Part shown: piece by piece, positions 24,656-36,425 of the stretch
Position numbering within the stretch: the stretch's first letter is position 1
How the letters are laid out: the number at the start of each line of letters is the position of its first letter
Source of the DNA: Laguncularia racemosa
Taxonomy: Eukaryota; Streptophyta; Magnoliopsida; Myrtales; Combretaceae
Reading direction: 5' to 3'
NCBI GenBank assembly: GCA_037954665.1
Contig: JBBMOL010000021.1
Location: 5,952,001-6,016,000, forward strand
Length of the DNA stretch: 64,000 nt
Position numbers and translations under genes: made by a program
The notes under the pieces: generated by a model
The model's input: only the letters and a program-made list of their open reading frames with translations
The model's database searches: none
What the model was told of the DNA's origin: nothing

Positions 24656-27600
24656 TTGGAGCATATAGATCACTAGTGTCCAACTTGTGAAAAAGCATTT
24701 GAAACTGTTGCTTGTTGAGGGCTTTGGTAAAAATGTCAGCGAACTAGGCAGTTGTGCGAACATGGAAAGTGGAGACGCATCCCAACTGAATTTGATCGCG
24801 AACATAGTGACAATCAATTTCAATGTGCTTTATGCGCTTATGGAAGACAAGATTTGCAGCGATGTGAAGCGCAACTTGGCTGTCACAAAATAAGGGCATA
24901 AGTTGAGAATGATAAACACCAATAGACTTTAAGAGAGATTTGAGCCAAGTAAGTTCACAGCATGTGGTGGCTATAGAGTGATATTCAGCCTCGGTAGAGG
25001 AACGGGAGATAGTATGTTGCTTCTTTGTCTTCCAAGAGATTGGAGAATAGCCCAATAGAACAAAATAACATATAATAGAGCGATGCGTTAGTGGACAGGT
25101 GCCCCAATCGGAGTCACAATATGCATTAAGATGTAAGTCACTATTATGTCAAAGAAGGAAACCTTAGCTTGGATGACATTTGAGATATTGCACAACACGC
25201 AAAGCCACATGCCAATGATCTTCTTTCGAATTTTGCATGAATTGAGCAAGAGTCTGGATTTAGTAATATAGCTCCGGACGAGTGATTGTAAGATAGATTA
25301 AGCGGCCAATGAGACACCAATATTGATCAGGAGAGAGAAAATTGGAGCTGGTGGAAAGAGCCAATTGATGATTCCCCTCCATGGGGAATTCACATGGCTT
25401 GGCACCCAGCAAAGCTACTTCAGTAATAATATCAAGAGCATATTTGCGTTGAGAAAAAAAACAAGCCATCAAGACCATTAGCAATTTCAATACCAAGAAA
25501 ATATTTTATAGCCCCCAAATCTTTCATGTGAAAACATGAACCCAAATAAGCTTTAAAAGTTGTAAGAGCCGTGGAATTATTGCCGGCAATTAGAAGATCA
25601 TCAACATAGACAAGAACATGAATAACAGTGCCATGTTTGTCTAAAGAGAGAAGGGAATAATCCGCATAAGATTGAACAAACTCGAAGGCCTTAAGAGCTG
25701 TAGAAAGCTTAGCAAACCAGTTTCGCGGAGCTTGTCTTAAACCATATAATGACTTTCATAAGCGGCATACCTTTCCAATAGACGTGCTAGAATAACTAGG
25801 AGGTAAAGTCATGTAAATCTCTTCATTGAGATCACCATGTAAGAAGGCATTATGAACATCCATTTGATGGAGCTCCCAATCCCGAATAGCCACAACGACA
25901 AGAAAAATGCAAACAGAAGACATCTTAGCAACAGGAGCGAATGTCTCATTAAAGTCAATGCTAGTAACTTGTTGATTGCTAAGGATAACGGAACGAGCCT
26001 TATTACACTCTATGGAACCATCAGAGTTATACTTAATCCTGTATACCCATTTGTAGCCAATAGTCTTTTTATTAGGTGGTAAATCCGCAAGAACCCAAGT
26101 CCCATTTTGTTTAAGTGTTGTAATTTCTTTACTCATTACTTCGCACCAAGCAAGACTGCGAACAACTTTAGAAAAATTGGTGGGTTCGAAACTTGCAATA
26201 ACGGTTGCTAGAAAACGAACACGTGGACTAGAAAATTGATTACATGTTACAAAGTTAGCTATGGGATAAAGAGTACCTGAGGAAGGCGATGAAACAGTTG
26301 AAGGAGAGATGGGGTCTATAGCTCAAGTTGTGTGACAAACAAAGTCGTGCAATCTAAAAGATAACCGACAATCGCGAAGGCTACAATGCAGACAGGCATT
26401 AGCCACTGTTCAACATCGAGAACAGTAGGAACAATAGAAAAATCATCCACAGCAGGTGCAGTAGGAGATGCATCATGATCAACCCTTGAACTCCCCCTGT
26501 TGTTAACAACTATATCAATTGGTAAAGGAGCATCAATCATAGGAGAAGGAGAGAATAAGGGCGAATCGTATGCTATAGAAGTAGAAGCAGTAGACGCGAC
26601 AAGAGGCTTAGAAGATGAAAACTTAGTAGAAGGAAATTGGTCACACCACATCGTGAAAATTAAAAAATTCATTTGTAGCTAGATCATACAACCGCCATCC
26701 TTTCTTACCATGCGTATAGCCTACAAAAATGCATTTGCGACTATAAGAGTGGAACTTATTGCGATTGCGAGGAATAGCGGAAGCAAAACACAAACACCCA
26801 AAACTCTTTAGATGATCATAAGATGGTTTACAACCGAAGATAAGTTCATAAGGGCATTTTCCGTCAAGAAGTGTAGAAGGAGTATGGTTGATAAGATAAG
26901 CAGCTATCAATATACACTCACCCCAAAAATCCAATGAAAGCTTCCCTTGGAAGCGAAGAGCGTGGGTAACGTTGAGAATATGACAATGCTTACGCTCAAC
27001 GTGACCATTTTGCTGTGGGGTAGCAACACAGGACATCTTAAATAGAATGCCTTGATTATCAAAGTACTTTTTCGATGCAACGAATTTAGAACCATTATCA
27101 CTACGAACCCTTTTTATTGGTTTAGAAAACTGTGTTTGAGTCATAGCACAAAAACTTCGTAGAAGATGACCAACTTTTGTCTTACTTGCCATCAAATAAA
27201 CCCAAATACCAAGAGAGAAATCATCAATAATCGTTAGAAAATAAGATGTGCCACATGAAGACATAGTGTTATAAGGTCCCCATACATCATAATGAACCAA
27301 TTCAAATAAATTTGATGCTTTATTAGAACTAATAGGAAATGATACACGAGTTTGTTTTGCTTTAAAGAAAATGTCACATGGTGCATTGAAATTATCACGA
27401 GAAACACAACTACCAACTTCAGGAAGAAGAGCAACAATCTGATGAGAAGGATGACCAAGACGTTGATGCCACAATTGATAAGAATTGATTACACTTGTAT
27501 GATGCACTTTGTTGACAGGAACAACAAACCACAACCAATAGACCCCATTTCTTTCTACACCTGCTCCAATCACCATCCTCGAAGTGCAGTCTTGTAACAC

Positions 27601-29016
27601 ACATAACTTGTTAGACAGTGTAACAGTGCAAGTCAAATCTCTAATCAATTGGGAAAAAGAAAGTAGGTTGCATGTCAATAGTGGAACATATAAAACATGT
27701 TTAATTTTCACATTGAAACTTAACATAACGGTCCCTTCTTATACGACATTTGTGTGCGTTCCTTCGGGCAAAACAATAGGGGATGGAAACGTATCACAAA
27801 TATCCACAAGCAACTCACGATTTCCTGTCATATGAATTGATGCATCAGTGTCCAAAATCCAATTGGAAGAGAACATACTAGACAACTTTTCATTAGAATT
27901 AGATGCAAGAGTTTTGAACATATTGACAACCATAGACTACTGTTCATCTGAAAGGGTTAGCGCAAAATCAACACAACCCTATGAATTAAGATTGGTAGGC
28001 GCAAGAGTCTAATTCGACATGGATTAAGCAGCATTGGCGAGCTGCACTTACTTCCCACAGCTTGAACCAACACTGCTACTATTAGCGCCACCAGTAGGGA
28101 CCAAGGCTCCGCTATGGTCACAACTAACACCATGGCTAGTCCTATGCCCAGTATTCCACCTATCTAGGAATCCAATAATTCTAAAATAAGATGCCACATC
28201 ATGACCAAGATGACTACAATTAGAACAACGAGGTCGGTCGGTGCGATTTCGATAACTCCCTTGGACAGCAAACGTGACAACCTCATTACGAACCTCATGA
28301 TCCTTTGTTAGTGTTTTGTGACGTTCTTCTTGAACCACTAAAGCATAGACATGGTTCAATGGGGGAAGAGGATCTTAAGCGATGATATTGGATCGAATGG
28401 TTCCGTATAAATCATCGTCTAAACCCACCAAGAACTGATGTATTTTTTCTTCTTCACATTCCTAGTATAAATCATTAACCCAAAGATAAGTGCACTTTCC
28501 ACACGTGCATCCTCATGCCTTCACATAAGTTTGAAGCTCATCCCATATCTTCTTTAATGTGCCATAATATGCCGCAATACTTTGACCATTTTGAATGCAA
28601 CGCGCCAAGTCTGATCGTAATTATTGAATGCGAGGACCATTGCCAATGGAAAATCATTGACGTAGATCCTCCCATAGTTTTGCAATAATTTCATGATAGG
28701 TAATAGTCGAACAAAGAGTCGATTTAATTGATTGTAGAATCTAAGCAACTAGCATGGAATTAACACTCCACTAGTCTTCAATTTCAACCGCATCATCATC
28801 AGGTTTAGGAATCTTGCTATCCAGGAAACTAGGTTTTCGCTTAGTGCGAAAAGAGTTTCTCAAGCTCTATTCCCGTTCTTGAAAATTATCCCCTTTTAAA
28901 ACCACGGGAGAGATATTCATCCTGAGGTGATTAGAAGGATGTAAATAATAGGGAGAGGTAAGATCAAGAGTAGCTCTCTTGCTCGTCTCACCATCATCAC
29001 GCTTGTCTCCTACCAT
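24651..29016 (-). pseudogene. Ty1/copia gag-pol polyprotein, interrupted
   Basis: It starts at the ATG read from 29,016. Gag covers about 29,016-28,050 with several stops; its zinc knuckle at about 28,240-28,190 (CSNCSHLGHDVASYF) has lost the last Cys. The protease motif reads LDTDAS near 27,850, with Asp for the family Gly. A 361-codon open stretch at 27,726-26,641 holds the GAG-preintegrase and integrase: the catalytic Asp, Asp and Glu are present (DVWGPY, RSDNGSKF, GHVERKH), while the zinc-binding CDIFFKAK lacks its second Cys. Reverse transcriptase follows at 26,136-25,260 with an intact YVDD (25,597-25,608), broken by a TGA at about 25,756. RNase H ends at 24,651. Not expressible as one protein. 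Confidence 0.93.
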
Positions 29017-29086
29017 GGTGATGTATAAACAACACTAATAGAAGAAAAAAAAAACAAATTTATATAAGCTAAGGTTTATCCCTGAT

Positions 29087-29098
29087 GCTCTGATACCA
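29087..29098 (-). other. Primer binding site of the copia element (tRNA-iMet)
   Basis: The minus strand reads TGGTATCAGAGC, an exact 12-base match to the initiator Met tRNA 3'-end complement, immediately next to the LTR. Confidence 0.93.
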
Positions 29099-29365
29099 TA
29101 TAAAAAAAAAAATAGCAAAAAAAGTTGGGAAGATTTTCTCATCTTATTTCAATCCCAATTGGGTTTTATATATACATGCTGTACACGTCTAAAAAAGGAA
29201 GAAGATTTGGTTTATAATTGTGTCCGAATATTTACAATCTCCAACTCCTAAAAAAATAACTAACTAAAACTAACATATATATACAACTTAAAAATAGGAA
29301 GTAAATCACAGACACAACACGGCAAATATGTTGGAGAGATTTCGCATATCTTGAGATACCCAATA
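29099..29365 (-). repeat. 5' LTR of the copia element
   Basis: Partner of 24,378-24,643. The inner edge directly adjoins the primer binding site, so this is the 5' LTR of the minus-strand element. Confidence 0.92.
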
Positions 29366-29500
29366 TGTATCGCATGCTAACCTCTTGATCGTGTACTTCG
29401 TACATTGATATCAATGGATGAATTTATACCATTTCTGGCGTTTTATAAATCGGGTGTCTAAAGTTTTACGCAATGTATCCTTGGATAGATAATAAAGATA

Positions 29501-29720
29501 TCTCAGTGTAATGTGATTTTGCTCAATAGCTTCAATACCTTTTTCATGGAGGTCTTCTGGAATAACCAATAGGAAATGAAAAATTAAAAAAAAGGAGGAG
29601 CTAGCCTATAAAAAAATATGCTAACTAAGGAATTAAGATGATAATAAATCCTAATAAATCTAATCAAATAAAATACGAACTATATTTACAAAATACATTT
29701 CTAATAAAGTGTCCTAACAA
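29501..29720 (-). repeat. Possible copia-type solo LTR in unit A
   Basis: This segment is absent from the matching place in unit B (about 33,587). On the minus strand it begins TGTTAGGACACTTTATTAG, a common copia LTR start. Its right part resembles 32,930-33,039 (shared AATAAATCTAATCAAATAA). Confidence 0.45.
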
Positions 29721-31620
29721 ATATGGAAAAAAAAATATTTGAAAAACAAAAACAAAACAAAACAACAAATTTCCATTGAAATTTAGATGGCTTCCAAGTT
29801 CCAAGTCATGGAGGGGCTTGATGGAGGTGTGTGATGCTATTCATATAGATGAGGTAACTCAGGACGACGGACAATGTGCTAGGTCTTATTCGCGTGCAAT
29901 GCTTCATTTTGATAGGGTTTTTAGCTGGAAGACCGTTGGATAAAGTTTTGTCACGAAGTGGTCATCATCGAGACCTTGTGTTTTAGACGATCCTTCCAAG
30001 CAGCTGCTTATAGCTGCCATTGAAGATACTAAAGTAATAATATGGTTAGATTTTGGTTTTATTTCCCACTAAATTTGTGATGTAAATAAAATCAAGCTGG
30101 TTTTAAACCTATACGAGTTCTAGTCCAGCCAAATACATATTAGTTGAATACCTTGTTAAACCAAACTTGAAATTAGATCTATTTAGCCCGCTGAACCTGT
30201 GAGCCCTATTAAACTCTAATCAAGCTTAAATTTATATTGAACTTTAAAAAATTTGAGTTGAATTCAAACTAGCTCAATACAAATTTAATTGAAAAAAAAA
30301 TATAAGTTTTTCAAATAGTCAAATCTAAATAAACTACAAACCGAGTTCGAGTTTGTTAAGCAACACATAAAATCATGCTTAAGTTTTATTTATTTATTTT
30401 GAGTCTATCTTGAATTCGAGCTCAATATTATTCAATTCGATTTTTTTTTTTTGTTTATACCTTTACTTAAGAACTACAACTAAGTTTAGATTTGTCCAAT
30501 GTTATGTCTTTGTTTTTCTTGTTTTTTCTCCTTAGTAAAATATTTTCGAGTCTTATACGGTTTCCCTCTTGCCTTTAATTATACGCATCTGCCATGCCCA
30601 AATCCAGATTTTATGAACGTTTCAAGATGGCTTGCTTAAGGATCCCCACGAAGCCTCCCAATATATACACGCCAGGCACAAATACAATTTACAACTAAAT
30701 TCTCCATCAAGATTTCATAAATCTCTTTATAAGGGCTCAAACACTAGTCCTTTGACACACATTAAAATTACAACATTTATTACCGTATCTCTCAAAAAAC
30801 ATGCTTTGCCGTCAAAATCTGAAAATAATCAGTAACGGAAATGTAAACTAAAGTTATGTGAATATTTCTAATCATTTTAGTAAGGTTACTTATAAGAAAA
30901 CGCATTTTTATAATCCTAGGTCCATCCACTAACCGTCCATGGGTCTACAACACGACATGGATATCATATTGATGAGCGTGGTTTGGCTCTTTTGGTTTTG
31001 ATCATGGTTAAATTTGATATACATAGGATTTCCGGTGTCTTCCCACATTAGATATCTAGAGTTTAGAATCAATGATTTTTGGTGTCTTCGAATATGTTTG
31101 ATTTTACGTTAGGTATCTGGAGTTCGAAGCTAGTGTCACACATGGCGGCGTTTTGAACCTGGTCGGTGGATCGTGGTGTGACCTCTCTAGTTTCAGAAGC
31201 AGTAAAGAATCTTTGGTGGACTTCCATGGGAGTCACAATTTGCGTTCATCTTGTTTGGTTTTCTTCTTCGGATTCGATTAATAATCCATTATTTGGTAAT
31301 TTATTAAGATTGAAAATAGAGAGCTACGATTTTATTTCGTTGATTTAATGTAAATATTAGAATGATAATTAACAAACAAGAGAAATATAAACGCATACAA
31401 AAGAAGATGGATGTATATAAGAAAAAACAAAGAATAGAGCTTGGAAAGAGAACAAAATGATAATTTTATTAAAAAAAGTCTCCATGGGAAAAAAATATAA
31501 AAAATGAAAAGAGACAAATAAACATAACATTGAGACCAAACGAAAAGGGAAAACCCCTCAATTGTATTGAAACTATCCAAACTTAGGGAAAATGTAAGAA
31601 GATGATGGGTTATATGTTCT

Positions 31621-33164
31621 TGGGTAATTCTATGGTGCCGTTGGAGGTATGGAAGTGAGTTGAGACCTGTGGGTAAACTTGTTTAATTTGCTTTAAAAAG
31701 TGGGTTATGGTTGAGTTTTTCAACTTGTTAAAAAACCAAGCCAAATGATCTTAGCCCATTTAACTCCTTAATTAAAGCAAGTCAATCTATTATAGGCTAG
31801 GTTGGTCCTCTATCCCAAAGAAACTTATAAATTAAAAAAAAAAAGAAAAAAGAAAAAAGAATGTGATATGAATTCATTGAATAGTAATGTCTACATCCAT
31901 GGATTTAGATTGTGATATGAATTCATTGTGTTGCAAATTTGTTTAAGTATTTATAGATTCTAAAGATAGGATCCTATATAATCCTACCGTTTCAATCACA
32001 TTAAAAATGTTCTAAAATTAATTTATGTTTAATGTGTGTTTGCTTCGCATATATATTTTTCTTTTAACCCCAAGAATGGAAAATTTACTAGCTTTTGGAA
32101 AGTCAAATGATAATAATCAATTTGAAAAGAAAAACACATATTATATGTATAAATGGTTTAATATACATTTTAATGAGTTAGTACATAGAATCTATTAAAA
32201 TATATAGATGGATTAAATGGATTGAGTTAGCCTATTTAACTCAACAAAATTGAGTTAGCTCGTTTGATTTACTAGCCAAAATGAGTTAGGTTAGGACAAA
32301 TAAATTTTAGCTCATTTAATAAATGAGCTCTGATAAGTAGGCCGACTCAAGGGATCATACCACTTTGATCGTGTTGGTATCACATCACTTTTTGATTACA
32401 ATAAAATATTTTGAATTATAGTAAAAATAAGATTTATTAACAGTAAAAGAAAATGTCAACAATCTTTACGAAAAGACATTGTAGAATTTTTCATATATTG
32501 AATTTTTAATTTTTAAATTTTATATCTAGATAAGTTAAGAAATTCATCAGCAAAATCGTAACAATAATGATCTTATTTAATATCTGTTCAATTACACCTG
32601 TTATTAGATAATTGTTTGAAGCAAAATTTTATGACAAATTTGGGTATTTCATTAATAAGCCCACCTAACATGGTATCTTGTTCCAATATTAGATGTATGT
32701 AGGTGTTATAATGCAAACAACACTGTTTGTTAGTATTGAGCTACACGGCTAACACATAAAGACAAAACTCACGTGTTACTTGAGGGATAGACGAGAGATA
32801 GATGTCAATGTGAATGTAATTTTATTGAATATAAGTGATTTCATAGATATAGAAGATCTGTTATTACAAGTGTCTTCTAGAGGAATCAAGACGAAACATA
32901 AGAGTTGCAAAAAGATACCCACCTAAAAAGATATATGTTCATAACATATCAATCTTAATAAATCTAATCAAATAAGACAACAACTAAATTCAAGATACAT
33001 ACACACACATATATATATATATTACACTATCCTAACACAAGTAGAAAATTGCTTAAAAAAACAAAATAATAAATTTTTGTCTAAATTTGAATGGCTTCCC
33101 GTTGGACTACCATGGCCCCCTGGTCAACAAACATCCCTTAATCTAATGGATTTGCCATCAATTA
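31621..33164. other. Unit B-specific insert with LTR-like and unit-end-like pieces
   Basis: Absent from unit A between 24,090 and 24,105. The first half (31,620-32,640) is AT-rich with no gene. Around 33,070-33,110 a diverged copy of the unit's distal end appears (ATTTGAATGGCTTCCCG, compare 29,780-29,795), suggesting a third, partial copy of that end. Confidence 0.5.
32690..33039 (-). repeat. Possible copia-type LTR fragment in unit B
   Basis: The minus strand begins TGTTAGGATAGTGTAAT at 33,039 and continues through a segment similar to 29,501-29,720. The far boundary is uncertain and no internal region adjoins it. Confidence 0.4.
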
Positions 33165-33317
33165 CTAGGCCTCTTATTCGGTTGGTGAGTCCTTTTCGAT
33201 TTCTTGGCTCCGGGTTAATGTCCTGCTTGATGATCTAATATTAACCTTATAAACTTAATTTTCAATTTATTCCACTTTTCTGGTCTGGTCGTGCCCGCCA
33301 CATCATTCCTCTCCATT

Positions 33318-33349
<32 letters not shown>
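33318..33349. repeat. (AT)n microsatellite
   Basis: About 30 bp of alternating AT present in unit B but not in the corresponding part of unit A (about 24,255), so it expanded or was inserted after duplication. Confidence 0.9.
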
Positions 33350-33680
33350 CAATAAAGCACAAGAAAGGGAAGACAGGTTGTACAATTTATTACCATGTAG
33401 CAGCTGATTCGTACGTTGGATGATAACCTACAACTTTAAAGTTTCCCGGAATGTATCGCATGTTAACCTCTCAATCGTCAACTATGTTGATATCTATTTG
33501 TGAATTTATACCATCTTTAGGGTTTTATGAATCATGTTTCAAAAGTTTTACGGAATGTGTCGTGGATAAACAATAAAGATATCAACAAATATGGAAAAAA
33601 AAAATATTTGAAAGAGAAAACAAGACTAAATAAATAAAGTTCCATTGAAATTCGGATGGCTTCCTAGTCTTGGAGGGGCT

Positions 33681-34480
33681 AGGGTGGTCGCGGCCTCCCG
33701 GCGGACCGTAGAGCTAGCAGAGCCTCTTCAGCTCCCATCGCTTTGTGTTTGTCATTCTTTCCAAATGAAAGATTGAATTTATAAACTTATTTCTGAATTC
33801 CCTCTTTCCGGTGGGTCAAATTTGTGCAATAGCACCTAAGCCAATTTTATAGAACAAACAAGGAAACTTGCTAGGTTAATGTATAATTTATTTTATAGAG
33901 GATGGATAAGGAAATGATGACACACCAGAAACCATTAGTCTATGTACTAAACGCCATATGATCTAAGCTTATTTTCTATATGCTATAGCTAGCATGTGAA
34001 CAACATTTAACCCATTACCCATGCAATTGTTAAACAGTTTTAATGTAGACAAATAGAAAGTTTACATTGCATGGGGATGATATATCCAAGGAATACGCCA
34101 AAAATCTAAAATAAAGTCAAATGTTGTGATTTTAATACGTTGGAAAATCAATCTAAAAAGATCTTGTTAGATCGTTTGAAAGCTCTATCGACAAATCCAC
34201 CAATAACTTCTAAGATTCAAGTGGCATCAGAATACTTTCAATTAAATCCTTGACGAAATTTCCACCTATTTATTTAACATCAAAGACGGCCTATTACCCT
34301 GAGAAAAATCTTATTCTGCCTCTAAAATAGATTAAATTATAGAACTTGGTCCGCATATCAAGACAAAGATCATTAGTTAAAACTTGACAAACCTCAACTG
34401 CTAAGTTTTGCGCTTACTTTATGATCAACTAGGTCGGTTTCCCAGTCGACGCTTGATTATTTTAGCTTTGTTTGTGGACT
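33681..34480. other. Spacer, no gene seen
   Basis: A short GC-richer block (33,685-33,725) follows the duplication and the rest is AT-rich. No coding frame or repeat partner is seen in this window. Confidence 0.5.
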
Positions 34481-34617
34481 GAAGGGGGTAGTTATAATGG
34501 TTTACAAGGGTAGAGGTCACGAGTTAAGTGGTTGAAATCGGTCTCCACTGTCTACTCGATCAGGATTAACACGAAATCAATTACTAAATCATTCATATTT
34601 AATCATAAAAAAAAAAA
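34481..34617 (+). mobile_element. Candidate SINE with poly(A) tail
   Basis: It starts GAAGGGGGTAGTTATAATGG, with a degenerate A box (34,489-34,500), and has AGGTCACGAGTT...GGTTGAAATC as a degenerate B box (about 34,515-34,540). It ends in an A run at 34,607-34,617. It lies exactly where the CACTA transposase sequence stops being readable. Confidence 0.38.
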
Positions 34618-34635
34618 CAAAAGTACACTAAATTG

Positions 34636-36425
34636 TGACGGACTTCGCTGCTTAGCTGAAAAGTTGGCAAGTCATAAGCGAGAACCATCTTAAGCGGTGT
34701 CTTTGGATTTCCCTTTAATACCGAAGATCGTTTCCACTAAACTATCACATATATTCTTCTCAATGTGCATAACGTCTAAGTTGTGGCAAATATTTAACTC
34801 TTGCCAATGGGGCAACCTGAACAATATGCTCTTCTTACACTATTTTGTACCATCATCATTCCTTTGACGCCCAAGCCTCTCAGAGCTCTTACCCATCACT
34901 ACATTTTCATACCAATTCAACTGAGCTAAAATTTCACGATTATTGAATTGCTTTGGGGGCGGTCTAGTCTCTACTGTCCCATCAAACTGTTCCTTGTTAC
35001 GATGTCAATGTTTTCTCTTAGGGAGGAACCATCTGTGCCCCATATAATGAAGCTTACTACTAGAATGGCCGCCCCATATAATGAAGCTTACTATTAGAAT
35101 GGCCACTGGAACAATCCATGTTACACATAGGACAAGCCTTGTACCCTTTCATAGTCCATCCAAAAACATCACTCTATGCAAGGAAATCATTTATTGTCTA
35201 CAACAAAGCCGCATGCATACAAAATGACCTACCATTGACCACAATATGTGTTTTCACTCCATCCCTCCATAGTTCTTCCATCTCTTCCACAAGGGTCTCC
35301 AAATACACATCAATGTCTTTACCTGGCGATTTCGGTCCCGAAATTAAGATTGACATCATTAGATATGGCTGCTCCATGCATCTCCAATGGGAGAGTTAAA
35401 ATATGAATAAAAGCATTGGCCACACACTGTAAGATGTGCTTAAGTTATTGAATGGGTTGAACCCATTCATGGCAAGATCAAGTCTAATATTGCGAGGCTC
35501 CGAGCCAAAGTCTAGATGCTTACCATCTAAGGTTTTCCAATACTCAAGAGTTAGATGGATTTCTTCATTAGTAACGCGACTTTCCTTATACCATCTCATT
35601 TCTAGCACTGTTTTCTACACATAAATGGGTGTTGAAATCGTGGAATTAGTGGAAAATGTCGCAAAATCTTCACCAGAACCCTCTTCTTCTTTCTTGCTTG
35701 AACTTTCCACCTTGATTCACTACACACTAGATAGTTGTCTAAGTTCTAAAACTCCTTCCTGAATAGCACACAATCACTCTTACATGCATGAATTAGGTTA
35801 GCATCCATTCGTAACTTCCTCAACATTTTAAAAGCATCATAGTAAGATTAGGGCAATCGTTCACCATCTGGCAACAAACTCTTTAGGAACACGAGCCAAT
35901 TATTAAAACTCCTTACAGATTGCTTACCATCTACCTTGAGAGTCATCATTTGTATCATAGCCGATAAAAGTGAGAACTTAATACATCCCTAATAAACCTC
36001 ACATTTTGCATCTTTGAACATACTTCACATATTTGAGTCCACATCATTATCATCACCATCATTTGTATCATCTCCTTTCTAATCACTATAATTAAATGCT
36101 ATGTCCTCTAGTATTTGATCATCAGCTTGATCATCAAATGTTGGAGGCATATTGACACTATTATCAATACCTTCTTCTACAATAGTGGGAACCTCTAAAG
36201 TTGGACCTGGGACATCCCCATGAAATGTTCATGTTGAATAGGACCATACCATTCCCCTTTGAATAAGATGAAGCTTGATAATTTCAATGGGATGCCATTC
36301 CATATTTAGACAGTCTTGACATGGACAACGAATCAACCCATTTTCACAACTATGCTGCATCACAACTTCTAAGAAACCCATTACCCCATTGACATACTCA
36401 CTTGATGTTCGATTATGAGTCATTT
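34636..36425 (-). pseudogene. CACTA (En/Spm) TNP2 transposase, decayed and truncated
   Basis: Read on the minus strand, 36,423-36,229 is the transposase-associated domain (CPCQDCLN, then HPIEIIKLHLIQRGM). A TNP2 N-terminal part runs through about 36,010-35,610 (for example KFSLLSAMIQMM and RHFPLIPRFQ). Then come SEPRNIRLDLAMNGFNPF at about 35,500, HRWFLPKRKH at about 35,020 and the hallmark LDVMHIEKNICDSL at about 34,780-34,740. These follow the order of plant TNP2 (Transposase_21) proteins, which cut and paste CACTA elements. Stops and at least one frame change break it, a 35-bp direct repeat interrupts it at about 35,036-35,105, and the C-terminal half is missing beyond 34,636. No CACTA terminal inverted repeats were found next to it. 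Confidence 0.88.
35036..35105. repeat. Short tandem duplication inside the TNP2 relic
   Basis: GCCCCATATAATGAAGCTTA followed by CTA.TAGAATGGCC occurs twice head to tail (about 35,036-35,070 and 35,071-35,105) with one difference. The second copy lengthens the transposase reading by about 35 bp, shifting frame. Confidence 0.8.

Larger units (their letters stand above)
24378..29365 (-). mobile_element. Ty1/copia retrotransposon inserted in unit A
   Basis: About 5.0 kb with two LTRs of about 266 bp, an iMet primer site, a polypurine tract and gag, protease, integrase, reverse transcriptase, RNase H in the Ty1/copia order. It is flanked by TGTAT at 24,373-24,377 and 29,366-29,370, a 5-bp target duplication. 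Unit B shows the unfilled site with a single TGTAT (33,452-33,456). Short LTRs and the reverse transcriptase wording suggest the Ale/Retrofit lineage (inference). It is the best-preserved element here, but several stops and frameshifts make it non-autonomous. Confidence 0.95.
22602..29818. repeat. Segmental duplication unit A (interrupted)
   Basis: The sequence from 22,602 (AATGGAGGTGTGTGATGCTA) to 24,377 matches 29,820-31,620 plus 33,165-33,456 in the same order and orientation. After the copia insertion it resumes at 29,366 and ends at GGAGGGGCT (about 29,818). Shared landmarks include GACGATCCTTCCAAGCAGCT, AACCGTCCATGGGTCTACAA, AAAGAATCTTTGGTGGACT and CTACGATTTTATTTCGTTGA. The short open frames inside (for example 22,978-23,289 and 23,838-24,053) are not conserved as protein between the units and are not called as genes. 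Confidence 0.88.
29819..33680. repeat. Segmental duplication unit B
   Basis: Directly follows unit A in tandem, starting ATGGAGGTGTGTGATGCTAT at about 29,821 and ending GGAGGGGCT at about 33,680. It lacks the copia element but carries about 1.5 kb (31,620-33,165) that unit A does not have. It includes a copy of the DnaJ upstream region but no DnaJ coding sequence. No gene is supported in it; the frames at 30,632-30,835 and 31,332-31,580 do not survive comparison with unit A. Confidence 0.85.

Noticed and set aside
35118..35624. Plus-strand frames of 93 and 62 codons
   Set aside because: Antisense shadows of the TNP2 transposase relic on the minus strand.
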